From NCBI GenBank assembly GCA_964590075.1, contig CAZPXS010000003.1, forward strand, positions 67,085 through 131,084: 64,000 bases of DNA, read 5' to 3'. Origin of the DNA: JAGDVO01 sp964590075 [NCBI: uncultured Aquificales bacterium] (GTDB taxonomy: Bacteria; Thermosulfidibacterota; Thermosulfidibacteria; Thermosulfidibacterales). Of the stretch, positions 1-9,165 are shown piece after piece. Made by a program: the position numbers and the translations under genes. The notes beneath the pieces are model-generated. The model was not told the DNA's origin. It worked only from the letters and a program-made list of their open reading frames with translations, and did not search any database. The first letter of the stretch is position 1; each line of letters starts with the position of its first letter.

Positions 1-1979
1 TTAAAATTCTCCCTTATTTTATCCTTTAAAGTACCCCCTGCCTCTTCTGCCTCAAACTTCTTGGGAGTTACTGAAAATAGATTGATAACAGCCCTGTCAA
101 GGGCATCTACAAAGCCCAAAACCTGCCTCTTTAGATCATCGATAAAGGTCCTATAGTCCATAACTTCGTTACCACCCTTATTTTCCTCTTCAGCCCCATA
201 TAGTATAGACATGGTGCTTATAACTATCTCCTTGGCGGCAACTCCAGTTACTATAGCGGCAGTTTTTCTCCAATCCTCTATACCTATAGGCTTAAAAACA
301 GGTAGAATTGCCCTTGAGATAGTACCTAAAACGGTATCCTCTTTCTTAGCCCCATAGGGTATATTACTCAAAAGCCATATTATTATGGATGAAATCAGAA
401 TAAAAGTTCCTGCTTTTTTAACGAAGTGTTTGAGCTTTTCCCAGGTAAATATCGTGAGGTAACTTAAAGTTGGCATTCGGTAAGCTGGTAACTCAAGTAT
501 AAGCTCAGGACTACTCCCTTTATAGACAAACCTGTTTAATATCAAACCTACAACAAAGGCAACCACAACACCCAGTGCATATATGAGAAATAGAATCGTT
601 CCAGAGGAATCTGGAAAAATTGCTCCTATCAGCAACATATATACAGGCAAACGAGCACTACATGACATACAGGGTATGAGTAAAGCAGTTATCTTTCTCT
701 CCCTCTCAGTTTCAAGTACCCTTGTAGCAAAGACCGATGGAACGTTACATCCAAAACCTATAATTAAGGGAATAAAAGACTTACCGTGTAAACCAAAGAG
801 ATGCATTATTCTATCAACTATAACCGCTATCCTTGCCATCAAACCACTACCTTCGAGGAAGGTTATCAAAAACATCACAACAGCAACAAGCGGTATAAAG
901 GACAGGACTCCTCCAACACCGGCAAACACCCCCTCCTTGATAAGATTAATGATACCCTCCGGTAAACCTAAACCACTTAAAACAAAGATAACCCACTTTG
1001 CAGCAAAATCACTTATAAAACCATCAAGCCAATCACATAAAGGAGCGGTAAAATCAAAGGTTATCTTAAAAATTACCCAAATTATGAATAGAAATGCCGG
1101 TAAACCAAGGTATCTATTAAGTATGATCTTGTCTAATTTTTCCGTAAACTCAAGATTCCCTAACTTTTTCTTTTTAACATACTCTTTATATATACCGTTT
1201 ACTATTCCCAAACGAGCTCTATTAATCACCATGTAAGCATCATCGTTAAAGATCTTCTTAATCTTTGTTTTAATATCTTCCAAGTAATTTAAGAACTCTT
1301 CATCAAGATCTATCTTACTCAAAATATTTTCATCTTCTTCTAATATTCTAATCGAAATCCAGTAGGGATCATACTTTTCTCTAATATTAGGATATTTTTC
1401 AACTAATTTTTTAGATACTTCTTCAATAAAATTCCCTGTTTCTCCCTTATACTTTACCTTCTTAACCTTTATTACACTTGGATCCTGAGAATAAGCCTTT
1501 ATAAATTCCAGTATCTCCCTTATACCAATACCCTTTATTGCAACAGTCGGTATTATCTTTACTCCGAGTGTCTCCTCTAATCCCCTTATATCTATCTCGT
1601 AACCGAGCTTTTTAGCCTCGTCGAATATATTTAGGGCAACAATGGTAGGTAAACCTATCTCGAGAACCTGTATCAATAGATAGAGGCTCTTTTCCAAATT
1701 AGTGGCATCAGCTACGAAAAGGACAAGATCCGGTTTTTCATCGATCAGGAAATCAACGGCTATCTTCTCTTCCACCGAATAGGGATAAAGACTATACACG
1801 CCTGGTAGATCGACAAGTTCGAGCTCTACACCGTTTAGGCTCATCTTAGCATACTTCTTCTCAACGGTAACACCAGGCCAGTTTCCAACCTCCAATCTTG
1901 ATCCGCTGATGGCATTAATTAGAGTTGTTTTTCCTGTATTGGGGCTTCCTACTACTGCTACTCTAATACTAGCACCCAT
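1..1979 (-). CDS. feoB: Ferrous iron transport protein B (FeoB), C-terminus cut by window edge
   Basis: Inner-membrane Fe(II) transporter with an N-terminal G-protein domain. I translated the minus strand from the ATG at 1979: 659 codons are open to the window edge with no stop, so only the C-terminal end is missing (family about 650-770 residues). G1 is GSPNTGKTT near residues 11-19, G3 is DLPG (57-60) and G4 is NIFD (117-120, a variant of NxxD). The membrane part contains the gate segment with CMSCSARLPVY and a later GVAAKE motif, both typical of FeoB. An AGGAGG-type ribosome site precedes the start. It lies 44 bp behind the porin gene, same strand, so co-transcription is likely. No feoA is seen next to it. 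Confidence 0.95.
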   Translation of the reverse strand, partial: MGASIRVAVVGSPNTGKTTLINAISGSRLEVGNWPGVTVEKKYAKMSLNGVELELVDLPGVYSLYPYSVEEKIAVDFLIDEKPDLVLFVADATNLEKSLYLLIQVLEIGLPTIVALNIFDEAKKLGYEIDIRGLEETLGVKIIPTVAIKGIGIREILEFIKAYSQDPSVIKVKKVKYKGETGNFIEEVSKKLVEKYPNIREKYDPYWISIRILEEDENILSKIDLDEEFLNYLEDIKTKIKKIFNDDAYMVINRARLGIVNGIYKEYVKKKKLGNLEFTEKLDKIILNRYLGLPAFLFIIWVIFKITFDFTAPLCDWLDGFISDFAAKWVIFVLSGLGLPEGIINLIKEGVFAGVGGVLSFIPLVAVVMFLITFLEGSGLMARIAVIVDRIMHLFGLHGKSFIPLIIGFGCNVPSVFATRVLETERERKITALLIPCMSCSARLPVYMLLIGAIFPDSSGTILFLIYALGVVVAFVVGLILNRFVYKGSSPELILELPAYRMPTLSYLTIFTWEKLKHFVKKAGTFILISSIIIWLLSNIPYGAKKEDTVLGTISRAILPVFKPIGIEDWRKTAAIVTGVAAKEIVISTMSILYGAEEENKGGNEVMDYRTFIDDLKRQVLGFVDALDRAVINLFSVTPKKFEAEEAGGTLKDKIRENF

Positions 1980-2023
1980 GATGCCCTCCTATTCCTTCAC
2001 ACCTAAAAGGATACTATCCACCT

Positions 2024-3127
2024 TCAACCATAAATCACACCTTCTCTGTTCTTATCCTCCTCATCTCTGGTTCTATCCTTCATATACTGAATATCAAGTG
2101 TAAGGTGTGATTTTAGAATTTTGTATTCAACAAGTGGAATCTTTAAAAAGGCTTCTAATACATGGGTATAACTAATCTCGGCTCTTTTTAGAGCATCGAG
2201 GTAACTATAACCGGTTCCAAGGGTAAATCTTCTACCAAAGATATCTATAAAATAGGATAGGCCGAATGATACGAAGCTCCTATAGGTAACCTCAGGGTGA
2301 TCGTCCTGCCAACCGGCCCTCAAGAAAGCTCCAAGCTTATCCTTGATCAAATCTTGATCAAAGGAGATACCAAATCCGTATAATCTCTCCCTATCTATCT
2401 CGGTAGAGGTAAAGCCGTAGAATCTATAGTTACCTTCGCCTAGGGAAGTATCAACCTTTACACCAAACTGACCTGCCACGTAGTTATAATGGTAGCCACT
2501 TTCGCTTTTAGAGTTCATGATGACAAGCCTAAAGCTATATGGATCCTTTTCAAACTCCAAGGTACCACCTAAGTCATAGCTTAGGAGATTAGCAACAGGA
2601 GAGTTAACAAAGACCTCGTTCATGAACTGAGTAACCTCATCATTTGCAAACCTGTTGTCATCTATATATCTAGTGGAATCTATCAACCCCAGCGTGATAC
2701 CTAAAGTGGAATTATTGGCAAACTTAAATGATCTCTTATACCAAGCCTCCATAAGGTTATTTCTCCAGAAACCACTATGGTTGTTTATGTGATGCAAATC
2801 GTCGGAGAGATCATCGGCATAGGGTTTCAACTCAAAAGGATTTACCCTGTTTAAGGCATTTTTCGAACTAACCGAACCTCTCATAAAAAACTCATCAAAC
2901 TCGGTAGGCTTAAAATCTAGATTCGCTTCAAATACACCAGCACCTCTATCACGATTTTCAAAATCGCCAGTTTTTCTTTCAAGCCACTGATAGACCACAC
3001 CAAAATAACCTTCCACAGAGAGCTTATCGTTAATTTCAACCGCAGAAACCTTCGCTACATAGATAGATCCACATAGAATGACGGTAGAAATTATAGATAG
3101 CTTACGAAACAACTTACGGAGCCCCAT
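2024..3127 (-). CDS. Outer-membrane porin, OprB-like
   Basis: Predicted outer-membrane beta-barrel of 367 residues. Residues 1-30 form a signal peptide (basic start, hydrophobic core, cleavage near KVSA-VE). The mature part alternates polar and hydrophobic residues with many aromatics, as in porins. The stretch DSTRYIDDNRFANDE followed by QFMNEVFVNSP, and a C-terminal strand ending in LTLDIQYMKD, resemble the OprB carbohydrate-selective porin family. The substrate cannot be told from sequence. The gene sits directly upstream of feoB (44-bp gap), so it may serve metal or ligand uptake rather than sugars; that is inference from context. A GGGAGG ribosome site precedes the ATG. Confidence 0.75.
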   Translation of the reverse strand: MGLRKLFRKLSIISTVILCGSIYVAKVSAVEINDKLSVEGYFGVVYQWLERKTGDFENRDRGAGVFEANLDFKPTEFDEFFMRGSVSSKNALNRVNPFELKPYADDLSDDLHHINNHSGFWRNNLMEAWYKRSFKFANNSTLGITLGLIDSTRYIDDNRFANDEVTQFMNEVFVNSPVANLLSYDLGGTLEFEKDPYSFRLVIMNSKSESGYHYNYVAGQFGVKVDTSLGEGNYRFYGFTSTEIDRERLYGFGISFDQDLIKDKLGAFLRAGWQDDHPEVTYRSFVSFGLSYFIDIFGRRFTLGTGYSYLDALKRAEISYTHVLEAFLKIPLVEYKILKSHLTLDIQYMKDRTRDEEDKNREGVIYG

Positions 3128-3161
3128 TTCCCGCCTCCCATAAGCATTAGATACATTTAAC

Positions 3162-3190
3162 TAGATAATACATGGCTAACTAAATGTCAA
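3162..3190 (-). promoter_or_regulatory. Putative promoter of the porin-feoB operon
   Basis: On the minus strand TTGACA (3185-3190) is followed after 17 bp by TATCTA (3162-3167), about 35 bp upstream of the porin start codon. The -35 is perfect, the -10 is weak. A perfect inverted repeat lies just upstream. Confidence 0.45.
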
Positions 3191-3197
3191 TAGTCTA

Positions 3198-3223
3198 ATT
3201 TTGTTAGGCTGATCTAACAAAAT
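3198..3223. promoter_or_regulatory. Perfect 10-bp inverted repeat, likely operator
   Basis: ATTTTGTTAG (3198-3207) and its exact complement CTAACAAAAT (3214-3223) flank a 6-bp centre. The dyad abuts the -35 of the porin-feoB promoter and has no T-tract, so a protein-binding site is more likely than a terminator. The TTAG...CTAA core is reminiscent of DtxR/MntR-type iron boxes, but this is only a resemblance. Confidence 0.5.
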
Positions 3224-3256
3224 CTATACTGCCATAATGTCCTATGGGCAAGGTTA

Positions 3257-3284
3257 TTGACAAGTGTTAAAAGATGTATAAATA
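3257..3284 (+). promoter_or_regulatory. Putative tRNA-Arg promoter
   Basis: TTGACA at 3257-3262 and a TAAATA-like -10 at 3279-3284 (16-bp spacer) lie 13 bp before the tRNA 5' end. Confidence 0.4.
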
Positions 3285-3297
3285 AATATTACGGAGT

Positions 3298-3371
3298 GCG
3301 GCGGTAGCTCAGCAGGACAGAGCAGCGGACTTCTAATCCGCTGGTCGGGGGTTCGAATCCTCCCCGCCGCG
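3298..3371 (+). tRNA. tRNA-Arg (anticodon UCU)
   Basis: A full cloverleaf can be drawn: acceptor GCGGCGG (3298-3304) with CCGCCGC (3364-3370), D-arm with GCTC/GAGC, anticodon stem GCGGA/TCCGC around the loop CTTCTAA, and T-arm with TTCGAAT loop. The anticodon TCT reads AGA (and AGG by wobble), the arginine codons this genome prefers. The discriminator base is G; CCA is not encoded. Confidence 0.95.
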
Positions 3372-3383
3372 CTTGGTTAAACG

Positions 3384-4400
3384 TTAAGAGGACTCAAGTA
3401 GCTTCTTTTCCCAAAGATACGCAGTTTTACAGATAAGCTTAAGATCATCGTATTTTGGCTTCCATCCTAACTTCTCGGTTATCTTGGAGTTATCGGCAAC
3501 GAGTATCGCTGGATCTCCCTCTCTTCTCCCCGTATATTCCACACTAAAGTCCACACCTGTTACTTCCTTCATCGTGTTTATAACCTCAAGTACCGTGTAG
3601 CCTCTGCCATATCCGCAGTTGAATACGTCGCTTTCATTATTCTCAAGATATTCTACAGCCATCACGTGAGCTATAGCTAGATCATCAACATGTATATAGT
3701 CCCTGATGCATGTGCCATCTCTCGTAGGATAATCTGTACCAAAAACGTACATCTTATCCCTCTTACCAACAGCCGCCTCCGCCGAAACCTTAACAAGATG
3801 AGTTGCCTCGGGAAACATCTGACCAAGTCTTATATTTACATCGGCACCTGCAACGTTGAAATACCTCAGAATAACGTACTTAAAGGAAGGATTGGCCTTG
3901 GCAACGTCCATTATAACTCTCTCACTCATCAACTTACTCATACCATAGGGGTTGATTGGCTCAAGCCTTGCTGTCTCCTTGATCGGTACCTCATCCGGTT
4001 CTCCATAAACGGCAGCTGTGGAGGAAAATACAAATCTGTTAACATTATATCTAAGACAGAGATTAACGAGGTTTATGGTATTCATGGTATTGTTTCTATA
4101 GTACTTAATAGGATTTTTTACACTTTCGGGAACTATTATACTTGCTGCAAAGTGAATAACCACATCGAACCTTTTGGCCTTGAATATCCCTTCTATAAGA
4201 GAAAAATCACCGAGATCAGCCTCAATAAAATCCAAACTTTTACCCAAACTTTCGGCAATGCTATATAGTGTCCTTATCGCTCTAATTGAACCGGTGGAAA
4301 GGTTGTCTATTATCGTTACCTCATGGTCACTACCCTCCAGAAGCTCCTTAACCACATGGCTACCTATGTATCCCGCACCACCAGTAACAAGTATCCTCAT
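3384..4400 (-). CDS. galE: UDP-glucose 4-epimerase
   Basis: Interconverts UDP-glucose and UDP-galactose, supplying sugars for envelope polysaccharides. The 338-residue protein is a full-length extended SDR enzyme: N-terminal NAD-binding GGAGYIGSH (residues 7-15), catalytic Ser/Thr region FSSTAAVYG, and the YGMSK Tyr-Lys pair. The C-terminal half carries the substrate-binding ETARLEPINPYG and VFNCGYGRGYTVLEV segments typical of GalE. An AGGGGCTT-type ribosome site precedes the ATG. The gene stands alone; its 3' end faces the tRNA. WbpP-like epimerases with other UDP-hexose substrates cannot be fully excluded. Confidence 0.92.
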   Translation of the reverse strand: MRILVTGGAGYIGSHVVKELLEGSDHEVTIIDNLSTGSIRAIRTLYSIAESLGKSLDFIEADLGDFSLIEGIFKAKRFDVVIHFAASIIVPESVKNPIKYYRNNTMNTINLVNLCLRYNVNRFVFSSTAAVYGEPDEVPIKETARLEPINPYGMSKLMSERVIMDVAKANPSFKYVILRYFNVAGADVNIRLGQMFPEATHLVKVSAEAAVGKRDKMYVFGTDYPTRDGTCIRDYIHVDDLAIAHVMAVEYLENNESDVFNCGYGRGYTVLEVINTMKEVTGVDFSVEYTGRREGDPAILVADNSKITEKLGWKPKYDDLKLICKTAYLWEKKLLESS

Positions 4401-4544
4401 AAGCCCCTCCGATTAACATAGCCGATAAATTGATCACTATAATAGCACACTTGACATACCCATAGAATATATCGTAAAGTTATAAACATGTGTTCACTAA
4501 ATGTTAAAAGGGCAAAGAGTCAAAAGGAAAGGGACTTAAAGTAG

Positions 4545-5087
4545 TTGATTTTAAGGTCCGCCCTGGAAGAGTTCTGTCAAAAAGGTTACCTTAGGGGTAA
4601 CATGAGAAGTATCGCAAAAAGAGCCCAAATCGCGGTGGGAACGATCTACAAATACTTCCCTAATAAGAAAGAACTATACAAACAGGTTTTTTTGATGAAA
4701 GCTCAAAATGTCCTTGAAGAAATGAAAAGAGCTTTCAACTTAACACAACTCAGTGCTGAGGATAGATTAAAAAACGTGTTACTAGCAAAATTTAAAAAAC
4801 TACTCGAATACAGGGATTTTGTTAAATTACACATTCAGGAGTTCTGGGAGTCAAGTATAATAGGTATTAACTTTAAAGAGTTTAAAGATATTTACAACCA
4901 ACAAATAGAAATCATTGCAAAGCTTCTCGTAGAAATCAACGGTAAGAGTATAGAAGAAAATATCATAACCGCAAATATAATAAGTAGAATTTTTGCATTT
5001 TTCCTCATAGAAATGATAGTTGAGAATAAGGAGTACTCCTTTGATTATATATGGATGAGACTAAAAAAACCAGTGATAGAGGGATAG
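4545..5087 (+). CDS. TetR-family transcriptional regulator, start interrupted by in-frame TAG
   Basis: Probable repressor of the following efflux genes. Residues 20-45 form the TetR helix-turn-helix, with MRSIAKRAQIAVGTIYKYF. The C-terminal ligand domain is unassigned. The open frame begins at a TTG directly after a TAG (4542-4544), which removes most of the usual N-terminal arm. Read through that TAG, the same frame runs back to an ATG at 4488 and encodes a basic arm with KRAKSQKERDLK, just as TetR proteins normally have before helix 1. Either the TTG gives a shortened protein, or the gene carries a nonsense mutation. Downstream emrA starts 3 bp after the stop, so the three genes form an operon. 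Confidence 0.75.
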   Translation: MILRSALEEFCQKGYLRGNMRSIAKRAQIAVGTIYKYFPNKKELYKQVFLMKAQNVLEEMKRAFNLTQLSAEDRLKNVLLAKFKKLLEYRDFVKLHIQEFWESSIIGINFKEFKDIYNQQIEIIAKLLVEINGKSIEENIITANIISRIFAFFLIEMIVENKEYSFDYIWMRLKKPVIEG

Positions 5088-5090
5088 GTT

Positions 5091-6224
5091 ATGAATAGTA
5101 AGAAGAAAAAAGCCATAATCGTACTTTCGATACTCACCGTAATTCTAGTGGTCTTTCTCATCAGATTCATTTATCACAGGATAAAATATGCAGTGACAGA
5201 CGCAATTTTTGTGAAAACGGACAGAATGATATACCTCTCCTTTCCAAAGATTACCGGAAGGATAAAGGCTCTGTACAAAAATGAGGGGGACTACGTTAAG
5301 AAAGGTGAGGTGGTTGCAGAACTCGACTGTAACGACTACGAAGCGAAGGTTAATCAGCTGGAGAACCAACTAAAGGCACAGAAAGAAAAAACGGATAGCA
5401 TACTTATAGAAAAGAGCTGGTTGGAGGGAGATATAACATACAGATACGAAAAGGCCTTAAGGGAAAGGGAGCAATTAAGGGCACAGCTTGATAGTATAAA
5501 AGCCCAAAGATTAGCCACTTTAGCCCAGTTAAAACTCACGGAAAAAGACGTTGAAAGGTATAAGAAACTATACGAGGAACACCTTATATCGAAGAGGGAT
5601 CTAGAAGGGATAGAGACACAATCTAACGTATTGAAAAATCAGGTGGCATCGCTATCGGCACAGGAAGAGAGCATCCTTAGAAAGATCTCGGCTCTAGACA
5701 AAGAAATAGCGGGTATCCTAAACGAAAGAAAGAAGCTATCTGAATTGGAAAAGACGAGCAAAGAATCAAAGTCTATATCGGAGGCTATAAAGGCACAACT
5801 AGAGGAAGCTAAAGTTTATCGAAACTATTGTAAACTAACGGCACCTGTTGACGGTTACATAGCTAAGAAATTCCACTCAGAGGGAGATGTGGTAGGACCG
5901 GGAGAAACAATATACGCCGAGGTGGATCCAAGGGAGATATATGTACTTGTGTTACTGGAGGAAAACAAACTCAAAGGTATAAAGAAGGGATGCAAGGCAA
6001 AGGTAAAACTGGATGCCTATCCAAAGGAGGAGTTTGAAGGAGTCGTAAGTGAAATATTACCAGCTACCGCACAGGAGTTCGCCCTTGTACCGAGAGATAT
6101 ATCTGCAGGAGAATTCACAAAGCTCGCGCAGAGAGTACCTGTTAAGATAAAAATCACAAAGGGTAAGATAGAGCTACTTAGGGTCGGATTAGGAGGAGAG
6201 GTAGAAATTAGGAGAGAGAACTAA
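5091..6224 (+). CDS. emrA: EmrA/HlyD-type membrane fusion protein
   Basis: Periplasmic adaptor of a drug-efflux pump that links an inner-membrane MFS pump to an outer-membrane channel. The 377-residue protein has one N-terminal membrane anchor (about 8-28), a split biotinyl-lipoyl domain (GRIKALYKNEGDYVKKGEVVAEL and APVDGYIAKKFHSEGDVV), a long alpha-helical coiled-coil hairpin (about 85-240) rich in Lys/Glu/Gln, and a beta-barrel C-terminus. Its last codons overlap the emrB start (ATGG overlapping TAATGG), as in emrAB operons. No TolC-like gene is present in the window. Confidence 0.88.
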   Translation: MNSKKKKAIIVLSILTVILVVFLIRFIYHRIKYAVTDAIFVKTDRMIYLSFPKITGRIKALYKNEGDYVKKGEVVAELDCNDYEAKVNQLENQLKAQKEKTDSILIEKSWLEGDITYRYEKALREREQLRAQLDSIKAQRLATLAQLKLTEKDVERYKKLYEEHLISKRDLEGIETQSNVLKNQVASLSAQEESILRKISALDKEIAGILNERKKLSELEKTSKESKSISEAIKAQLEEAKVYRNYCKLTAPVDGYIAKKFHSEGDVVGPGETIYAEVDPREIYVLVLLEENKLKGIKKGCKAKVKLDAYPKEEFEGVVSEILPATAQEFALVPRDISAGEFTKLAQRVPVKIKITKGKIELLRVGLGGEVEIRREN

Positions 6225-7795
6225 TGGCTGAACTCTCCGCAGGTCATCTATTCTACTATCCCGTATCCAAGTTAGAGAGAGTGCTCATCACCCTGATGAT
6301 AATGGTGGGCTTCTTTATGGCTATCCTCGATACAACGATTGTAGATGTTGTCCTACCCAAGATGATGGGACCACTCTCAACCGATCTATACGGTGTTCAA
6401 TGGGTTGTTACAAGTTACATGACAGCTGCAGCGGTTGGTCTAATATTCGTCGTATCTCTAGCCCCATGGATAGGTTACGGTAGAACCTTCAACGTAGGTT
6501 TAGCTATATTTACCGTTGCGAGTTTCTTCTGCGCAAACGCAAATAGCCTCGGGGAGATGATACTCTGGAGGGTAATTCAAGGGTTTGGAGAATCCTTTAT
6601 AACCGCAAGTGCCCAAACTATACTCATTGCAGTTTATCCACCGGAAAAAAGAGGACTCGCGATGGGTATATTCGGACTGGGAGTCAGTTTTGCACCAGCA
6701 CTGGGCCCCACACTGGGAGGGTTCATAACGGAACACTTCTCATGGCGTTGGATATTCTATATAAACGTCCCAACTGGAATAATAAATTTCATAGCTGTGC
6801 TGATGATGTTACCCAAAGATATAGGAAAAACTGGCAAATTTAGCTTCAACTTTAGAAGCTATATATTCCTCTCAGTAGCAACAATCTCCCTTCTCATCCT
6901 CCTATCAAAGGGACAACAACTTGGTTGGTTTCAATCGGATTTTATAGCCTATCTCGCCTTCGCTAGTGGCATATCCTTTCTGCTATACTTCATAAGTGAA
7001 CTCGCATCCAGAACCCCACTACTTGACCTATCGATATATCTGATACCCGAATTTGGTCTTACCATGGGTTTTCACTTTTTTGTGCTTGGTTTTTCCATGT
7101 ATCAGATATTTTACCTTCTACCCCTCTACTATGAAAATGTAAAAGGTCTAACAACTCTCCAGACTGGATTACACATGTTAGCATTTGCAGCCTTTATAGG
7201 GACCTTTTCTCTGATATCCGGATACCTCAGTGATAAGATAAGACCCGAAAGGATCCTGGTCTTTTCATTTACCGTCTATAGTATCACAGCCCTATTTCTA
7301 TTACCCAAACTTGAATATTACACCCCAAGCTGGAGAGCGGCTATGCTGACAATCCCTGTAGGTATAGCTATGGGAACCTTCTTTGCCCCTATAACAAGAA
7401 TAACACTATCGAACCTTGGCCCAAAAACAGGACTTGGTGTAGTTCTACTACACTACCAGAGATTTATAGGGGCATCCTTTGGTACCGCAATAGCTACAAA
7501 CACCTTGGAAAAGGTTAAAAACTTTTACATAGAACAGATAGGAATAGTACAAAATCAGATTTATACTAAGCTAGTTCTATCAAACCCATATCAGCTCATG
7601 GATAAGTTCTTCACCGATAGGATCGCTTATCTAAAAAGCTACGCTCTTCTTAAGAAATTACAGGAGTTAATGGCAACAAGCTGGGCTTTCCAAGAGGTAT
7701 TTAGAAGGAGTTATTATTTTGCACTCATTGGAGCAAGCCTACTTTTCATACTTATAATAAGAAACACCCTTAAGTATAGAAAAGTTTCATCCTAA
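6224..7795 (+). CDS. emrB: EmrB-type MFS multidrug transporter (DHA2, 14 TM)
   Basis: Inner-membrane proton-driven drug exporter. The 523-residue length and hydrophobic segments fit the 14-helix DHA2 family. Conserved features include LDTTIVDVVLPKM in helix 1, the WVVTSYM segment in helix 2, the motif around GFGESFITASAQTI, and motif C-like ALGPTLGGFITEHFSWRWIFYINVPTG. It forms one transcription unit with the TetR and EmrA genes. Its 3' end overlaps the convergent nuclease gene by 4 bp. Confidence 0.9.
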   Translation: MAELSAGHLFYYPVSKLERVLITLMIMVGFFMAILDTTIVDVVLPKMMGPLSTDLYGVQWVVTSYMTAAAVGLIFVVSLAPWIGYGRTFNVGLAIFTVASFFCANANSLGEMILWRVIQGFGESFITASAQTILIAVYPPEKRGLAMGIFGLGVSFAPALGPTLGGFITEHFSWRWIFYINVPTGIINFIAVLMMLPKDIGKTGKFSFNFRSYIFLSVATISLLILLSKGQQLGWFQSDFIAYLAFASGISFLLYFISELASRTPLLDLSIYLIPEFGLTMGFHFFVLGFSMYQIFYLLPLYYENVKGLTTLQTGLHMLAFAAFIGTFSLISGYLSDKIRPERILVFSFTVYSITALFLLPKLEYYTPSWRAAMLTIPVGIAMGTFFAPITRITLSNLGPKTGLGVVLLHYQRFIGASFGTAIATNTLEKVKNFYIEQIGIVQNQIYTKLVLSNPYQLMDKFFTDRIAYLKSYALLKKLQELMATSWAFQEVFRRSYYFALIGASLLFILIIRNTLKYRKVSS

Positions 7796-9165
7796 AGTGG
7801 ATATACCTCATAAAGGGAAGGGGTAATTACCTCTTTAACCGAAAGTGCTTCCTTAAGGGAGTTCCTCGCCTCATCCTCACCATGAACTATAAATACCTTA
7901 TTAGCATGAGAGGTTTCTATCCAATCGATAAGGTCGCTTTTTCCAATATGGGAAGAAAAGCCGTTTATGGTGTAGATTTTTGCCCTCACCTTATACAAAC
8001 TACCCATTATCTCTACTTCTTTCTTACCATCTACAATATCACGCCCCAAGGTTCCAACTGCCTGGAATCCTACAAAGACTATAGCTGATTCTTCCTTCCA
8101 AATGTTATGTTTAAGGTGGTGCAAAATCCTACCACCGTTACACATACCGGACCCAGCAATTACTATAACTCCACGCATATGATTTATAGCCTTCGACTCT
8201 TCCACATCTTCCACGATCTCTAGATAGGTAAAGTCAAATGGATCTATCCCCCTTCTAATCTCATCCTGAATCTCTCGTCTTAAGTACTCTCTATGACGTC
8301 TCATTATCGTTATGACCTCACTCGCCATAGGGGAATCGAGAAAAACCCTCGTTGGAGGTATCTCCCTTTTCTCCATAAGTTTCTTTAAAATATAGATCAC
8401 TTCCTGAGCCCTCTCTACGGCAAAGGCAGGAATAATAACATTACCACCATAGCGGAGAGTCTCTATCACAGCTTCCTTAAATTCCTCTATACTCTCCGGA
8501 TAACTCTTATGATCCCTATTACCATAGGTAGATTCAGTAACAACAATATCGGCATATGGGGGTGGATCAGGATCACTCGTTAAGGGCTTGTTTCTATTAC
8601 CAAGATCCCCTGAGAATATTATACTAAAATTATCAGTTCTTACTTCAACAAAGGATGAACCGAGAATATGACCAGCATTATGAAGAGTAACCTCAATATC
8701 CTTGAGTTTTAAACCCTTACCGTAACCCCTAACCGGTGCAAAGTAATTAAAACTATCGAGAACTTCCATTGTACAGTAGAGGGGAGGTAGTGGCGGTTCT
8801 TTCCCTAATCTTTCACTATTCTTCTTCTCCCTTTTATAATCCTCACATTTAAGCTTACCAGCATCAAGTAACACCACTTTCGCTATGTCACTTGTAGCAT
8901 CGGTACAGATTATTTTACCTCTAAAACCACCTTTAACGAGTAAAGGAATCCTTCCACAGTGATCGAGATGCCCATGGGTAAGTATGAGATAATCTATAGA
9001 CCTAGGGTCAAACTTAAAGGACTCGTAATTTTTCAACTCATCCTCAACCGCTCCCTGAAATAAACCACAGTCTACTAGAATCCTCGTCCCCTTATACTCC
9101 AAGAGAAAACAGGATCCAGTAACCCCTCCTGCAGCTCCATGAAAGGATAGGTTACCGTAGGCCAC
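7792..9165 (-). CDS. Metallo-beta-lactamase/beta-CASP nuclease (YsfH/CPSF-like)
   Basis: Predicted zinc-dependent RNA exo/endonuclease of the beta-CASP group. The 457-residue protein shows the MBL metal motif LTHGHLDHCGRIP (about residues 62-74), the HILGSS histidine region, FSGDLGNRN, then the beta-CASP domain with ESTYGNRDH and the C-terminal GFSSHIGKSDL and VHGEDEA motifs. Bacterial members process RNA; the exact substrate is unknown. It overlaps pyrE by 14 bp and is last in the rrf2-pyrE unit. Confidence 0.85.
   Translation of the reverse strand: MAYGNLSFHGAAGGVTGSCFLLEYKGTRILVDCGLFQGAVEDELKNYESFKFDPRSIDYLILTHGHLDHCGRIPLLVKGGFRGKIICTDATSDIAKVVLLDAGKLKCEDYKREKKNSERLGKEPPLPPLYCTMEVLDSFNYFAPVRGYGKGLKLKDIEVTLHNAGHILGSSFVEVRTDNFSIIFSGDLGNRNKPLTSDPDPPPYADIVVTESTYGNRDHKSYPESIEEFKEAVIETLRYGGNVIIPAFAVERAQEVIYILKKLMEKREIPPTRVFLDSPMASEVITIMRRHREYLRREIQDEIRRGIDPFDFTYLEIVEDVEESKAINHMRGVIVIAGSGMCNGGRILHHLKHNIWKEESAIVFVGFQAVGTLGRDIVDGKKEVEIMGSLYKVRAKIYTINGFSSHIGKSDLIDWIETSHANKVFIVHGEDEARNSLKEALSVKEVITPSLYEVYPL

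Noticed and set aside
583-1236. 217-codon open frame on the plus strand
   Set aside because: It lies wholly antisense to the membrane domain of feoB, whose minus-strand frame shows clear family motifs.
3690-4268. 192-codon open frame opposite galE
   Set aside because: It is the antisense shadow of galE, without a ribosome site or family resemblance.
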